A stretch of DNA of 64,000 nucleotides from JAXGZG01 sp040771825 (lineage in GTDB: Bacteria; Bacillota; Sulfobacillia; Fermentithermobacillales; Fermentithermobacillaceae): positions 248,001 to 312,000 of the forward strand of contig JAXGZG010000004.1 of assembly GCA_040771825.1 (NCBI GenBank). The letters run 5' to 3'. The position numbers were made by a program, and so were the translations under genes. The stretch's first letter is position 1. Every line of letters starts with the position of its first letter. Under the pieces are notes generated by a model. That model did no database searches. It was not told the origin of the DNA and saw only the letters and a program-made list of their open reading frames with translations. Positions 53,258-62,770 of the stretch are shown piece after piece.

Positions 53258-54097
53258 TTAAGCCTTTACCAAGGGGCCTTCAGGCTTTGGTATTTCGTCT
53301 TCTTCTATGTCGTTCATGCTGCAAAAATAACGCAAGAAACGCTGTGCGAGTTCCTGCTCTTGGGGGCCTTCTTTCATCGATACAATGCCCTGCAAGATCT
53401 GAGCCATCCAAATGTTGTCGAAATAGCGATGTCTTCCGGTATTCCAAGTCATCTTGTGAGGGTATCGCGTGTTGACATAGTAGTTCCAAAAAAGCATTTT
53501 TTGGGATTCCTGGTTTGAAAGGCGAAGCCTGTATTCAGGATGAGCACATATTCTACCGTCGTTGGACATAGCGCCACCTATCATAAACGCGCCTAAGATC
53601 CGCCTTTTCTTCTCAGGCTCGTCCCTATCCCTTGCTGTTAAAAGGCAGGCCGTATTCAGACCTACTCTTGACAGTCTTCTTGGCTCACCAGCTCTAGGAC
53701 CGCTTCCTATAACTCCGGTACTAACGCTCCACTCTTCAAAAATACTATCGTGTTCCTCTTTCTCGCACCAAAATACAGACTGGGATTGGGGATGAATCTT
53801 CCTTCCTTTGCGTCTTTCTAGTTCAACCCTCCTTCGCCTTCGTGCTTCCCGTAAGTTTCTGAGCTCTTCTAGTTTCTCCTGTCTTTCCTTAAGTTCCTTC
53901 GTTTTTCTCTGTACCAGTCTTCCGACAAAGCTACGGGCTTTTGGGTCCACTAGAGTAAGGTATTTCCCAAAAGCATCAGGAAACACGAATTCCCTGTGGC
54001 CTGATAAGAAACTTACCTTGACATAGGAGTCATCGCATTTGACCACTTTGCCTTCGCCAAATACTTCGTGGGCAACTTGCTTATCAACTAAGTCCAT
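53258..54097 (-). CDS. Uncharacterised protein with tudor/SH3-like N-terminus and coiled coil
   Basis: 279 residues, no recognised family. Residues 5-50 (VAHEVFGEGKVVKCDDSYVKVSF) resemble the small SH3-like barrel at the C-terminus of PcrA/UvrD helicases and CarD-like domains, which bind RNA polymerase or nucleic acid. A strongly basic, Arg/Glu-rich coiled coil spans about 65-105. The last 160 residues are a compact unknown domain with conserved-looking aromatic residues (FWNYYVNTRYPHKMTW). ATG 54097 is nine bases after AAGGAG; an ATG six bases upstream is too close. Single gene with its own terminator. Confidence 0.6.
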   Translation of the reverse strand: MDLVDKQVAHEVFGEGKVVKCDDSYVKVSFLSGHREFVFPDAFGKYLTLVDPKARSFVGRLVQRKTKELKERQEKLEELRNLREARRRRRVELERRKGRKIHPQSQSVFWCEKEEHDSIFEEWSVSTGVIGSGPRAGEPRRLSRVGLNTACLLTARDRDEPEKKRRILGAFMIGGAMSNDGRICAHPEYRLRLSNQESQKMLFWNYYVNTRYPHKMTWNTGRHRYFDNIWMAQILQGIVSMKEGPQEQELAQRFLRYFCSMNDIEEDEIPKPEGPLVKA

Positions 54098-54233
54098 TTG
54101 CATTTTCTCCTTACCTTCGTTTACTGCTCTTTCGGAAATCCCTTTTCCTAATAATCATAGCCCGAATGTAACAACAAGTTCAAATGTTGCTATTGACGCC
54201 GTCGTGCCGGACGTTATATCATGTTTTTTTGCA

Positions 54234-55793
54234 TCAGCAAGAAGGCTTTGTATACCGTGGCATATCAACGAGACAATCTGTAACCTCAGCCAGATAGTTC
54301 CGCAATACAGCAATAGAATCGGCATTTTTCGCTACTCTATATGTCTTTTCGTCAATCATACTTTTTAGAAAGTCCCAGAACGCAGCAGTCATGTTGCCTT
54401 CGTTCATAGCCAGAACAACCGGTGGTTGGGAGGTTTTAGCTACAATAACGCCGAGCTCTTCCCTTGCATAGACTGTATAGCGATCCTTCGATGGCCTGTC
54501 GATGAAATGGACATGATAGTTCTCATATGATTCAAGCAAGCTGATTATGTACCCCAAGTGGGCGATAAATTCTTGTGGTGTGTAATACACCGCTTCGTCG
54601 ATCAGCATGTCCGACATAGATGCTTTTACATCACCGCTTTTCACGGTTTCGATATTCGGCAATGAGATGATTTCATCGCAGCGACTCACACTGAATCGCT
54701 CCAGGAATTCTTCATGCCGTGTTTCATGGATGCAGCGTGCCGCTTTTTCATCGAGCCCGGTTCTTTTAAGCATCTGTGCAAGCAGGTTGCCTGGCATAGT
54801 CAGCAGAGAGAGTGATTCCGTTTGTATCAGCGTATCCGATTTTTCCCGCTCAAATTCTATCAGTGTGGCATAACAAGCCTCCCGTTCCCGAGCGGTGAAA
54901 ATCCGCATCAGCGGACGGCACAGGTGCAGGTATTGCAGGAATTCCTCGGTTAAGGAAGCTACGGCCTTTCGGTCACGGTATAAGACATTTGGGGCAGAGG
55001 TAACCTGATCACCCACGGAATTTGAAATGACTGCTGCTGTCTCCGGTGCAATGAAAAGTGTTCGCTTGAAAATGCCGTCGCGCTTCTTGGGACAAAAATA
55101 CGGCTCAATCAGTCCGCTCATATACAGCGGCATCCACTGGTTGATGGCTCTGAGCATTTCGTCCAGATCCCGGCTGATGGTGTGGATAATCTTGATTTGA
55201 TTGCCGCTTGCGAGCACACGAACCATGAGTTCCGCCCACTTGCGAGCATATTCTGGATCCTCTGTCATCCATGCGGTTCCTTCATCGCTGAAAAGAAGCA
55301 GAGTTTGGGGAGTTTCACACGCGGCGACTTCGGAAAGGAAATATTCCGCCGCCCGGCGCTTGCCTTCGATGCCGTAATAGACGGAAAAGGGTTCGTCTGG
55401 AAAGGACTGTTGGTAGTCCTCAGACGAAGGCTCCGCAGTCTGCCGCTGTGTTATGCCGGAGAGTCCGCTCAAAAATCGTCCTACCGGCTGCACGCTGTCT
55501 TCCTCATCGTGAATCAACCAACGATTGATTTTATGGGCAAGCAAATTGATGTCGCCCGGCAGATTCATCAGTTTCAGAGAGTCGGACAAGGCCCTCTTTT
55601 GATAGTCCTCTTTGAATCGGCGCGCAAGGAAGATGGCCATGCTTTGAATCAAACGGCTATCCTTGGGCATCATCCGCTTTCCCCTGCGCAATCGGCTGAT
55701 ATATGAGGCATCCAGCAATACAGCGTGAGCGAGGACGCTATTTGAGGTTTTGGTAATATTCATAAGAAAGTCAAGTTTTTCGGCAAAAGCCAC
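54234..55793 (-). CDS. Large HTH regulator divergent from the surface protein gene
   Basis: 519 residues. The first 45 residues look like an XRE-type helix-turn-helix (SVLAHAVLLDASYISRLRRGKRMMP). The rest is an uncharacterised region of about 450 residues without membrane segments, perhaps a ligand or signal domain. The GTG start 55793 is eight bases after AAAGGGGG. It is transcribed away from the ~2070-residue surface protein, and a perfect 21-bp palindrome lies between them. By position it likely controls that gene and itself. The 140-bp gap downstream to the next gene contains nothing recognised. Confidence 0.6.
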   Translation of the reverse strand: MAFAEKLDFLMNITKTSNSVLAHAVLLDASYISRLRRGKRMMPKDSRLIQSMAIFLARRFKEDYQKRALSDSLKLMNLPGDINLLAHKINRWLIHDEEDSVQPVGRFLSGLSGITQRQTAEPSSEDYQQSFPDEPFSVYYGIEGKRRAAEYFLSEVAACETPQTLLLFSDEGTAWMTEDPEYARKWAELMVRVLASGNQIKIIHTISRDLDEMLRAINQWMPLYMSGLIEPYFCPKKRDGIFKRTLFIAPETAAVISNSVGDQVTSAPNVLYRDRKAVASLTEEFLQYLHLCRPLMRIFTAREREACYATLIEFEREKSDTLIQTESLSLLTMPGNLLAQMLKRTGLDEKAARCIHETRHEEFLERFSVSRCDEIISLPNIETVKSGDVKASMSDMLIDEAVYYTPQEFIAHLGYIISLLESYENYHVHFIDRPSKDRYTVYAREELGVIVAKTSQPPVVLAMNEGNMTAAFWDFLKSMIDEKTYRVAKNADSIAVLRNYLAEVTDCLVDMPRYTKPSC

Positions 55794-55847
55794 GATAATT
55801 CCCCCTTTGATTCAGGATAGCAAATCGCCGGCCGGATTGCAGGAAAT

Positions 55848-55868
55848 AGTGGCATGAATCATGCCACT
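55848..55868. promoter_or_regulatory. Perfect 21-bp palindrome, candidate operator
   Basis: AGTGGCATGA and TCATGCCACT form perfect 10-bp arms around one central A. It lies between the divergent regulator and surface-protein genes, 55 bp from the regulator start and 213 bp from the surface-protein start. No T tract follows, so it fits a protein-binding site better than a terminator. Confidence 0.6.
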
Positions 55869-55898
55869 ATCTTGTCATTGCCAGATTCCGAAGACTTA

Positions 55899-55927
55899 TT
55901 CCCTGATAGATAGCTTCTCCCTATACT
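55899..55927 (+). promoter_or_regulatory. Candidate promoter of the surface protein gene
   Basis: A good -10 box TATACT (55922-55927) has a poor -35 TTCCCT (55899-55904) at 17 bp. The 21-bp palindrome is centred about 75 bp upstream of the predicted start, a position more typical of activator than repressor sites. Confidence 0.35.
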
Positions 55928-56080
55928 GAATTCGAGGTAATGCACATGGAGATTCTGGTACGAATCAAGAACGGTGTTTCTCACAAACCCGCAACGAACC
56001 GTACTCTGGTATCCTGAGGAGTTCTCTGAAAGAATACCTGAATATCAACATTACCTGTGAGGATAAAGGAGGAAAAAAGC

Positions 56081-59000
56081 ATGCGAAACAAAGCACTTTC
56101 ATGGCTGTTGGCAATCTCTATGATGATATCAATGTTTGTATCGGCCCCCATAGCAGCGCATGCGGCGGAGGTAACCCAGCGGTATATTTGCGATGCCGAA
56201 GTTCTGCCCGACGGCGCAATCGGTGTGCTGTTCATCTACGGAGGAACCAGCACCTCCGGCAGCGTGAGCGGCGGAAATCTTTACTGTGGCATATATGACC
56301 CAGCCGATAACAGCTGGACCCAGCAGCCCGTCGGCATAGCCGTCGGAGCCAAGGACGCCGCCATGGCGCTGGGTAGTTTGGGATCCCCCCATGTTGTCTA
56401 CGTCACAGCCGATGATAGGCTTGCTTACACTTATTTAGATGGCTCTGACTGGACTGAGGAAGAAATCATTGAATCCGTCGCTTTCGACGGCACGGCAGGC
56501 GCGTTGAGTTCGCCTGATATCGCCATCGATTCCAGCGGTTATGCGCACATCTCATATTTGGATGCAAAGGGTGGATATGGGGGCGGCAATGATTATCCTT
56601 CCTATGAGAAGGACGATTTGATCTACTCCCACAACACAAGTGGTTCCTTTGCAAAAACCGTGAAAAGTTACAGCCACGGCTGGTTCTACTCGCCGGACGG
56701 GTGGAGAAATCTCGTATTCGCGCCGACAAAGATTGCACTGACCAACGATCAACACTGCATCGGCGTAAAGCAATACCAGTATGATAAGTCAATGAGCACG
56801 CAATATCATACTTATGGCTATGACCTGTTTTTTGACTCAACCTCATTGAACTACCCGATTCGGTCGGCGACAACCAACAATGATCTTGGCTTCAAACTGT
56901 TTGAGATAGATTCCGACGGTTCCACCGTTTACTCTCTATTTAGCAAAAGCAACAGCCTCTATGTGATCGGCGGTGTCACCGAAATCCCTGGAGCAACAAA
57001 GGCGTTTAGTGCAACCTCGGCGGATATGACGATCAGTGGCTTGAATGTTTACTACGCTGCCATGAACGGAACCTCTCTTCTTTTCTACCAAAACGGGAGC
57101 TTTGTGGAAGGTTTGAGCGCTACAACAGGCCTCTTATCGAACCACCCCCGAATGGTTACCCTTGTGACAGGCGGCAAACAATACATACTTTACACCGGGA
57201 ACGACACTAAGAAATCTCTCTTTATTGCCAGTGTCCCGACGGGCGGCGGCGATCTGACAGAATATACGGTGCCGAACAAGACGCCAGTCACCATCACGGG
57301 GGTCACTGTGGACGATAAGGAGTACGACGGTACCCCCATCTCGCCCGGTGGAACCTTGACGGTAACGGGGGCTGATCTAACAGAAGATGACCTTGTCTAT
57401 GCCTATAGCGGCATCAGCGGGACCAACTACCCCTCAAGCACTATTGCACCAACGGATGCCGGGACGTACGAGCTTGTCGTCTCGGTGAACGAGGACAACG
57501 ATACTTATACCGGCGCCAGCGTGCCCATGAACTTTGCCATCATCAAGAAGAATGTAACGGTGACCGGTGCTACAGCGGTCAATCGGGTTTATGCACCCGG
57601 AGATGTTGCCGTCACCCTGAATACCGGCGAAAGCGCCTTGGGCGACGTAATTGCGGCAGACGAGTCTCATGTGACGCTGGATAAAAGCGGTGCCGCAGGT
57701 ACGATCGCCACGGACGACGCCGGTAACGGAAAGAACGTGACCGTAACTGGCTTTGCTCTTTCAGGAAGTAAGGCGGCAAACTACGCCTTGAGTCAGCCGA
57801 CCGGCATCACCGTAAACATTTTGCCTGCGGAACTTACCGCGCCGACAGTCAGCTTGTCGGCGGACACTGCAAACGGCGGGCTTTCGGTCATCGTTTCCGA
57901 TATCATGAACGCCCTCGGCGTCATCGACTACGACGTGCTGATTCACCACGAGGGTACGCTTGTCAAGACTTTGACCGGGTTAGGCAAAGACACGGCTTTG
58001 AATATCCCCCTGGAGTCCGGCATGATTGAACCCGAAATCACCTACACCGCCAAGGCCAGGGCTGTTGCCGACGCAAGCGGCAATTATGGCGGCTCGACTT
58101 TGGGAGATTCTTCATCCCCCGCCGTTGCTGCATATGCGCCGCTTGTTTTTACCGATAATGATGCGTACAACATCCCGGCATCCAAGGTCGACCAAGCCAT
58201 TCCGTTAATCGACGTCTCGAGTGCCGTGACCGGCGGCAAGGCTCCCTATACTTATTCGGCCACTGGACTGCCCGGCTGGACGAGCATTGATGCCGGAACC
58301 GGTGTCATTAGCGGCACTCCCGCCGCTGTGGCGACTACCGGCGGCACCGCGACGGTCACAGTCACCGATGCCCAGTCGAATCAGCAGAGTATCACCATAG
58401 CCTACAACGCCGTGGGCAAGGGCAGTGCTTTGTCTTTCGGCGGCACGACTCCCCCTACCGAAAAGACATACGGCGACCCCGGCTTTGATATTGCGGGACT
58501 GACCTACGACGGCGGCGACGGGACTGTGAGCTATTCCTATGCGTCGGGCCCCGGCAGTTTGTCCGTTACCACGTTGACTATCACCGGCGCGGGTAGCATT
58601 GTAGTGAGAGCCACCGGCACCTCGGCGAACTACGAGGACAAAACAGAAGAGTATCCCATTACGGTAAATCCAAAGCCTGTCACCATCACGCCGACCGGAA
58701 CTCCTACGAAGGCTTACGGCGAAGCGGATCCTGAGCTTGCCTACAGCAGTACGCCGCTTGTGGAAGGGCACAGCCTGGCGGGCGACATTCTAACCCGCGC
58801 AGTTGGAGAAAATGCGGGTGATTATGCCATTTCACTTAGTGCCGGCGCGGCGGCAGCCAATCCGAACTACGATCTAGTACTTGCCTCTGGCAGCTACAAT
58901 CTTACCATCACCAAAAAGGCCCTAACCATCAGTGGGGCTACGATTAACGCTAAGGCCTATGACGGAACCACCGCCATCGACCTTGCTGACGTGACATCCG

Positions 59001-62000
59001 TAACCTTCGATGGTCTGGCGAATAGTGAAACGCTGGCTCTGAATACTGATTTTGAGGTGACGGTAGCCACTTACACTGCCGATGCCTACGCCGATACCAA
59101 CAAAGCAGCCACCATTCAAGTGGTTCTGAAAAATACCGCCAACGCCAACAACTATGAATTTCTAGGCGGTTCAGACGTCTATGCTTTCGCTATGGCGGAC
59201 ATAACCGCAGCTGCTCAGACCATAACGGCAGCAAACCAGACGCTTACGGTCACGCACACGCTGGATCTTTCCACCATCGCCTCAAGCAATGCTGCAGGGG
59301 CTGATCTCGTCTATTCCATTGAGGGAGGAACCTCCGACCACGCGACTCTGTCCGGATCCGTCCTGACCGGAACGGCTCCGGGGACACTAACCGTCAACAT
59401 CAATTCGGCTTCGGTGGATGTGGGCGGAAGCCTTGCCCCCGAATACACAGCCGCGGCGCAAAAACAAATCACAGTGACCGTTTCGGCCAAAACCAATGCC
59501 GATGCAGACCTCTCATTTGAGCACAGCGGCATCACATACGGTCAAACCTATGCCCCGAGCCCCACAACAACCCTGACCGGCGGCGCGTGGAGCTACCAAT
59601 ATGCCGGCACAGCCAACGACGGCACAACTTATGACAGCACCGCCTCACCGACAAAAGCCGGTAGCTACACCGTTACGGCTACTTTTGAGAATGATACACA
59701 TGTTGGTGCAAAGACCGTTAACCTGACGATTGAACCTAAGAACATTTCCATTACCGGCGTAACGGCTACTCCAAGAGAGTATGACGGGACAACTGACGTG
59801 GATATTATCGGCGGTACCCTCAATGGTATCGTGGGCAGCGACGCTGTGACCCCCACGGTTCCAACTACGGGTACTATCGGCAACGCGAATGCGGGCAATA
59901 ACAAAGCGGTGGCTCTCGGCACTATCACACTGACCGGCGCGGACAAGGATAACTATACGCTGACACAGCCTGTGGGCATCACAGTCGACATCACACCGAA
60001 GGTGATTACCTTCACGGTCGAAGCCATCGTGAGTCAGGAATATGTCGGCTCCCAGCTCACACCCGAGCCAACGGTCAAGGACAACAGCGTTACGCTGACC
60101 AAGGATACCCACTACACGCTCAGCTACGGCGCCAACCTGAATGTCGGAACAGGCGCCGGCAGCATCACTATCACGGGTAGCGGGAATTATTTCGGGAGCA
60201 GCGCCGAGGCGGCTTTCGATATTACGAAGGCGACCTATGGCGGCCCACCTATACAGGGAACAAAGCAGGTGATTTCTAACACGGTATCGGAAGACATTAC
60301 GTACGATTTGTCTACCCTGGATTTCCCGGCGGGATTCTCTAATAAGAGCTTTAAGTCGGTAACAGTCGAGAACGATTCGGAGGGACTGCTAACTGGAGCA
60401 TCGCTGTCCGGGGACATATTGACCTTCGACATTGCATCCAAGGTTGCCGGCACAACAGGTGAACTGCATGTGGTAGTGGGCAGCACAAATCATAGTGACT
60501 ATACTGTAGTTTTGACCGTTACGACGGTTGACAAAACGCCAGTCACAGTCAGCGGAGTCACCGTCACGGACAAAACCTATGACGCCGCCCCCGTCGTGCC
60601 CTTAGGGACGCCGATAAACAGCGACGGCTATGGCGGAGCCTATGAATACTGGTACGAAGGTACCGGCTCGACCGTATACGGCAGCGCCACAGCGCCCACC
60701 AATGCTGGTGACTATCGTCTGACTGTGCGTATTCCTGCCAATGACCCAACCTATGTTGGTGAGCAGACGGTGTCTTTCAGTATTTTGAAGGCTACCCTAA
60801 CAGTGAAGCCCCACAACATGTCTATTTATACAGGGGACACCCTTCCCACGCCTACTATTGCTTATGAGGGGCTGCAAGGAAGCGATACAGGTGCGGCCGT
60901 GGCTCAACTCTCCAGCGGAAGTCTGGACATGGGAATCATGGATAGCGATGGGATTACAGCCCTGCCCAACAGTGCAACCAGAGGTAGCTATGCCATCGTA
61001 TTCATAGGCTCACCGGTGTTTAGTGCGACGGACAACTATACCGTTGTTACAGCGGCGGGGGTTTTGACCATCACCAGTCGGCCTTCTGGCGGTGGAGGTG
61101 GAACCACACTCCCAACTTCACCCAAACAGGAAGCCCATGTAAGCGATGGCTTTCGCGCTACTGCGGTTGAGGTTAAGACGGACGCCCAAACCGGCAGTGC
61201 CTGGGTGGAGCTTACTGCAGCACGAATGTTCGGAGGCAAGGATGTTGTAGTAACCATGCCCCAAATTGATGATGTGACAATCAACATTCTCGGCATACCG
61301 GTGACGAGCCTGTCCGATACCAGTGGCAACAGCTCCATAACACTGAACACAGTCGCAGGCAACATCACACTACCCTCCGATATGCTTGCCGGGATGAATG
61401 TTGGGGTTGGCAGATGGGCACAAGTCAGTATCGGTACGGTCAAGACATCCGATTTGCCTTTGGCTGCGCAGGATAAGGTAGGCAATCATCCCATTGTGTC
61501 ACTACGCCTCTCGATTGATGGTAAGAATACGACCTGGAATAATCCCGACGCCCCGGTGACAGTTTCGATTCGGCACACACCGACCGCAGTGGAACTGTTA
61601 AATTCCGATAGAATCACAGCTTACCATATTGACGGCAGTGGTAGTTTGCAGGAGATGAAGGACGCAGAGTATGACCCGGTAAAGAAGGCTGTCATCTTCA
61701 CTACCACCCATTTCGGCTACTATGCTGTAGGGTATAAGAATCCTGTTACAAATGTACAGTTCAGGGATGTCCCACCCGGCGCCTGGTACCATGATGCAGT
61801 GACCTTCATTGCAGGAAAAGGCATCACAACCGGCACTGGCAACGGCAAATTTAGTCCCGAAGCGGTGCTGACGCGCGGTCAGTCTATCGTGATGTTGATG
61901 CGAGCATACGGTATCGATCCGGACGCAAGTCCTGTGGATAATTTCACAGATGCGGGTAACACCTATTACACAAATCACCTTGCAGCAGCCAAACGCCTCG

Positions 62001-62299
62001 GTATATCAGTCGGCATCGGGAACAACCTGTTTGCACCGGATAAGGAAATCACCCGGCAGGAGATGTTTACACTGCTTTACAATGCACTAACGGTAATTGG
62101 TGAAATCCCTGAAGGAAATTCCGGCAAGAATCTTTCGGACTTCAGTGATGCTACCAGCATTTCTTCCTGGGCTGAGAACGCTATGACATTGCTTATTGAA
62201 ACGGGTATCATTAGCGGCAGTAATGGGAAACTCTCTCCCACCGACAGCACAACTCGAGCGGAAATGGCACAGGTGCTATATAACTTGTTGACAAAGTAA
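56081..62299 (+). CDS. Giant SLH-anchored surface protein with MBG/Ig-like repeats
   Basis: 2072 residues. A signal peptide ends at AHAAE (about residue 28). Residues 30-395 look like a beta-propeller-like domain. Residues about 400-1660 are a chain of Ig-like beta domains; several carry the MBG/YDG signature, such as KEYDGTPIS, NAKAYDGTTAID and PREYDGTTDVD, and a He_PIG-like unit appears near 720. A Gly-rich linker (SGGGGG, about 1667) precedes a stalk and three SLH repeats (about 1894-2072) that anchor it to the cell wall. AAAGGAGG precedes ATG 56081. An adhesin or S-layer role is likely. Confidence 0.88.
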   Translation: MRNKALSWLLAISMMISMFVSAPIAAHAAEVTQRYICDAEVLPDGAIGVLFIYGGTSTSGSVSGGNLYCGIYDPADNSWTQQPVGIAVGAKDAAMALGSLGSPHVVYVTADDRLAYTYLDGSDWTEEEIIESVAFDGTAGALSSPDIAIDSSGYAHISYLDAKGGYGGGNDYPSYEKDDLIYSHNTSGSFAKTVKSYSHGWFYSPDGWRNLVFAPTKIALTNDQHCIGVKQYQYDKSMSTQYHTYGYDLFFDSTSLNYPIRSATTNNDLGFKLFEIDSDGSTVYSLFSKSNSLYVIGGVTEIPGATKAFSATSADMTISGLNVYYAAMNGTSLLFYQNGSFVEGLSATTGLLSNHPRMVTLVTGGKQYILYTGNDTKKSLFIASVPTGGGDLTEYTVPNKTPVTITGVTVDDKEYDGTPISPGGTLTVTGADLTEDDLVYAYSGISGTNYPSSTIAPTDAGTYELVVSVNEDNDTYTGASVPMNFAIIKKNVTVTGATAVNRVYAPGDVAVTLNTGESALGDVIAADESHVTLDKSGAAGTIATDDAGNGKNVTVTGFALSGSKAANYALSQPTGITVNILPAELTAPTVSLSADTANGGLSVIVSDIMNALGVIDYDVLIHHEGTLVKTLTGLGKDTALNIPLESGMIEPEITYTAKARAVADASGNYGGSTLGDSSSPAVAAYAPLVFTDNDAYNIPASKVDQAIPLIDVSSAVTGGKAPYTYSATGLPGWTSIDAGTGVISGTPAAVATTGGTATVTVTDAQSNQQSITIAYNAVGKGSALSFGGTTPPTEKTYGDPGFDIAGLTYDGGDGTVSYSYASGPGSLSVTTLTITGAGSIVVRATGTSANYEDKTEEYPITVNPKPVTITPTGTPTKAYGEADPELAYSSTPLVEGHSLAGDILTRAVGENAGDYAISLSAGAAAANPNYDLVLASGSYNLTITKKALTISGATINAKAYDGTTAIDLADVTSVTFDGLANSETLALNTDFEVTVATYTADAYADTNKAATIQVVLKNTANANNYEFLGGSDVYAFAMADITAAAQTITAANQTLTVTHTLDLSTIASSNAAGADLVYSIEGGTSDHATLSGSVLTGTAPGTLTVNINSASVDVGGSLAPEYTAAAQKQITVTVSAKTNADADLSFEHSGITYGQTYAPSPTTTLTGGAWSYQYAGTANDGTTYDSTASPTKAGSYTVTATFENDTHVGAKTVNLTIEPKNISITGVTATPREYDGTTDVDIIGGTLNGIVGSDAVTPTVPTTGTIGNANAGNNKAVALGTITLTGADKDNYTLTQPVGITVDITPKVITFTVEAIVSQEYVGSQLTPEPTVKDNSVTLTKDTHYTLSYGANLNVGTGAGSITITGSGNYFGSSAEAAFDITKATYGGPPIQGTKQVISNTVSEDITYDLSTLDFPAGFSNKSFKSVTVENDSEGLLTGASLSGDILTFDIASKVAGTTGELHVVVGSTNHSDYTVVLTVTTVDKTPVTVSGVTVTDKTYDAAPVVPLGTPINSDGYGGAYEYWYEGTGSTVYGSATAPTNAGDYRLTVRIPANDPTYVGEQTVSFSILKATLTVKPHNMSIYTGDTLPTPTIAYEGLQGSDTGAAVAQLSSGSLDMGIMDSDGITALPNSATRGSYAIVFIGSPVFSATDNYTVVTAAGVLTITSRPSGGGGGTTLPTSPKQEAHVSDGFRATAVEVKTDAQTGSAWVELTAARMFGGKDVVVTMPQIDDVTINILGIPVTSLSDTSGNSSITLNTVAGNITLPSDMLAGMNVGVGRWAQVSIGTVKTSDLPLAAQDKVGNHPIVSLRLSIDGKNTTWNNPDAPVTVSIRHTPTAVELLNSDRITAYHIDGSGSLQEMKDAEYDPVKKAVIFTTTHFGYYAVGYKNPVTNVQFRDVPPGAWYHDAVTFIAGKGITTGTGNGKFSPEAVLTRGQSIVMLMRAYGIDPDASPVDNFTDAGNTYYTNHLAAAKRLGISVGIGNNLFAPDKEITRQEMFTLLYNALTVIGEIPEGNSGKNLSDFSDATSISSWAENAMTLLIETGIISGSNGKLSPTDSTTRAEMAQVLYNLLTK

Positions 62300-62324
62300 T
62301 CTAGACCTAGAAAGAAGATACAAG

Positions 62325-62369
62325 AGCAGAAAGTCAGCTGCCTTCCATAGTGACTGACTTTCTGCTTTT
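62325..62369 (+). terminator. Terminator after the giant surface protein gene
   Basis: AGCAGAAAGTCAG (62325-62337) and CTGACTTTCTGCT (62354-62366) form a perfect 13-bp stem with a 16-base loop, followed by TTTG. It starts 25 bases past the stop codon. Confidence 0.75.
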
Positions 62370-62381
62370 GTGCTGCTCTTG

Positions 62382-62664
62382 AACTTCTCCCGGATTTCCG
62401 TCGCCCGACAAGGACAAGCGGAAGGGGGCTTTCCGAATCCATCTCGAAATTGAGGAGGAACACGATCTCCTCAAATATCTCCTTGTCCAAGAGGTGAACC
62501 TCGTCCACAATGACTACTTGGTTTAGGCCATGGACGCAGCGCATGAGTTCCATGTCCCTGTGCAGAAGCCGGAATCGCCCCCGCAAAAGTCGTTGCACGC
62601 CCAGTTGATTGAAAAGACCGTTGTAGTTGTAGAAGTGTCTCGGCGTCAGTTTGGAGTTTGCTAA
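62382..62664 (-). pseudogene. Decayed copy of the transposon AAA ATPase gene
   Basis: About 280 bp aligns with 46702-46986, the middle of the ATPase gene, through long near-identical runs (SKLTPRHFYN, the VVIVDE Walker B and HLLDKE, MDSESPL). It has several indels, including a duplicated GTTGTA and lost bases near the strand after VVIVDE, and lacks both ends of the gene. It begins 13 bases after the surface-protein terminator and ends 61 bases before the tRNA fragment. It is a fossil of an earlier transposon copy. Confidence 0.8.
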
Positions 62665-62724
62665 CGAGGCTGTTGCCAAAGTGGCTATGCAGGTTGGTGA
62701 AGTGGAAAGATAGGGTTTCTAGAG

Positions 62725-62770
62725 TGGTCGGGGCGACTGGACTTGAACCAGCGACCTCATGGTCCCGAAT
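62725..62770 (-). tRNA. 3' half of tRNA-Pro(CGG): attachment-site scar
   Basis: The minus strand reads TTCGGGA (anticodon loop with CGG), an anticodon-stem 3' arm CCATG, variable loop, the T arm GTTCAAGTCC and acceptor arm CGCCCCGACCA, an exact tRNA-Pro 3' half. The 5' half is missing: the bases before TTCGGGA do not pair as a stem. Loss of exactly the 5' half with a break at the anticodon loop is the usual scar of integrative elements, which leave a 3' fragment at the far end. It is not a functional tRNA here. Confidence 0.75.
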
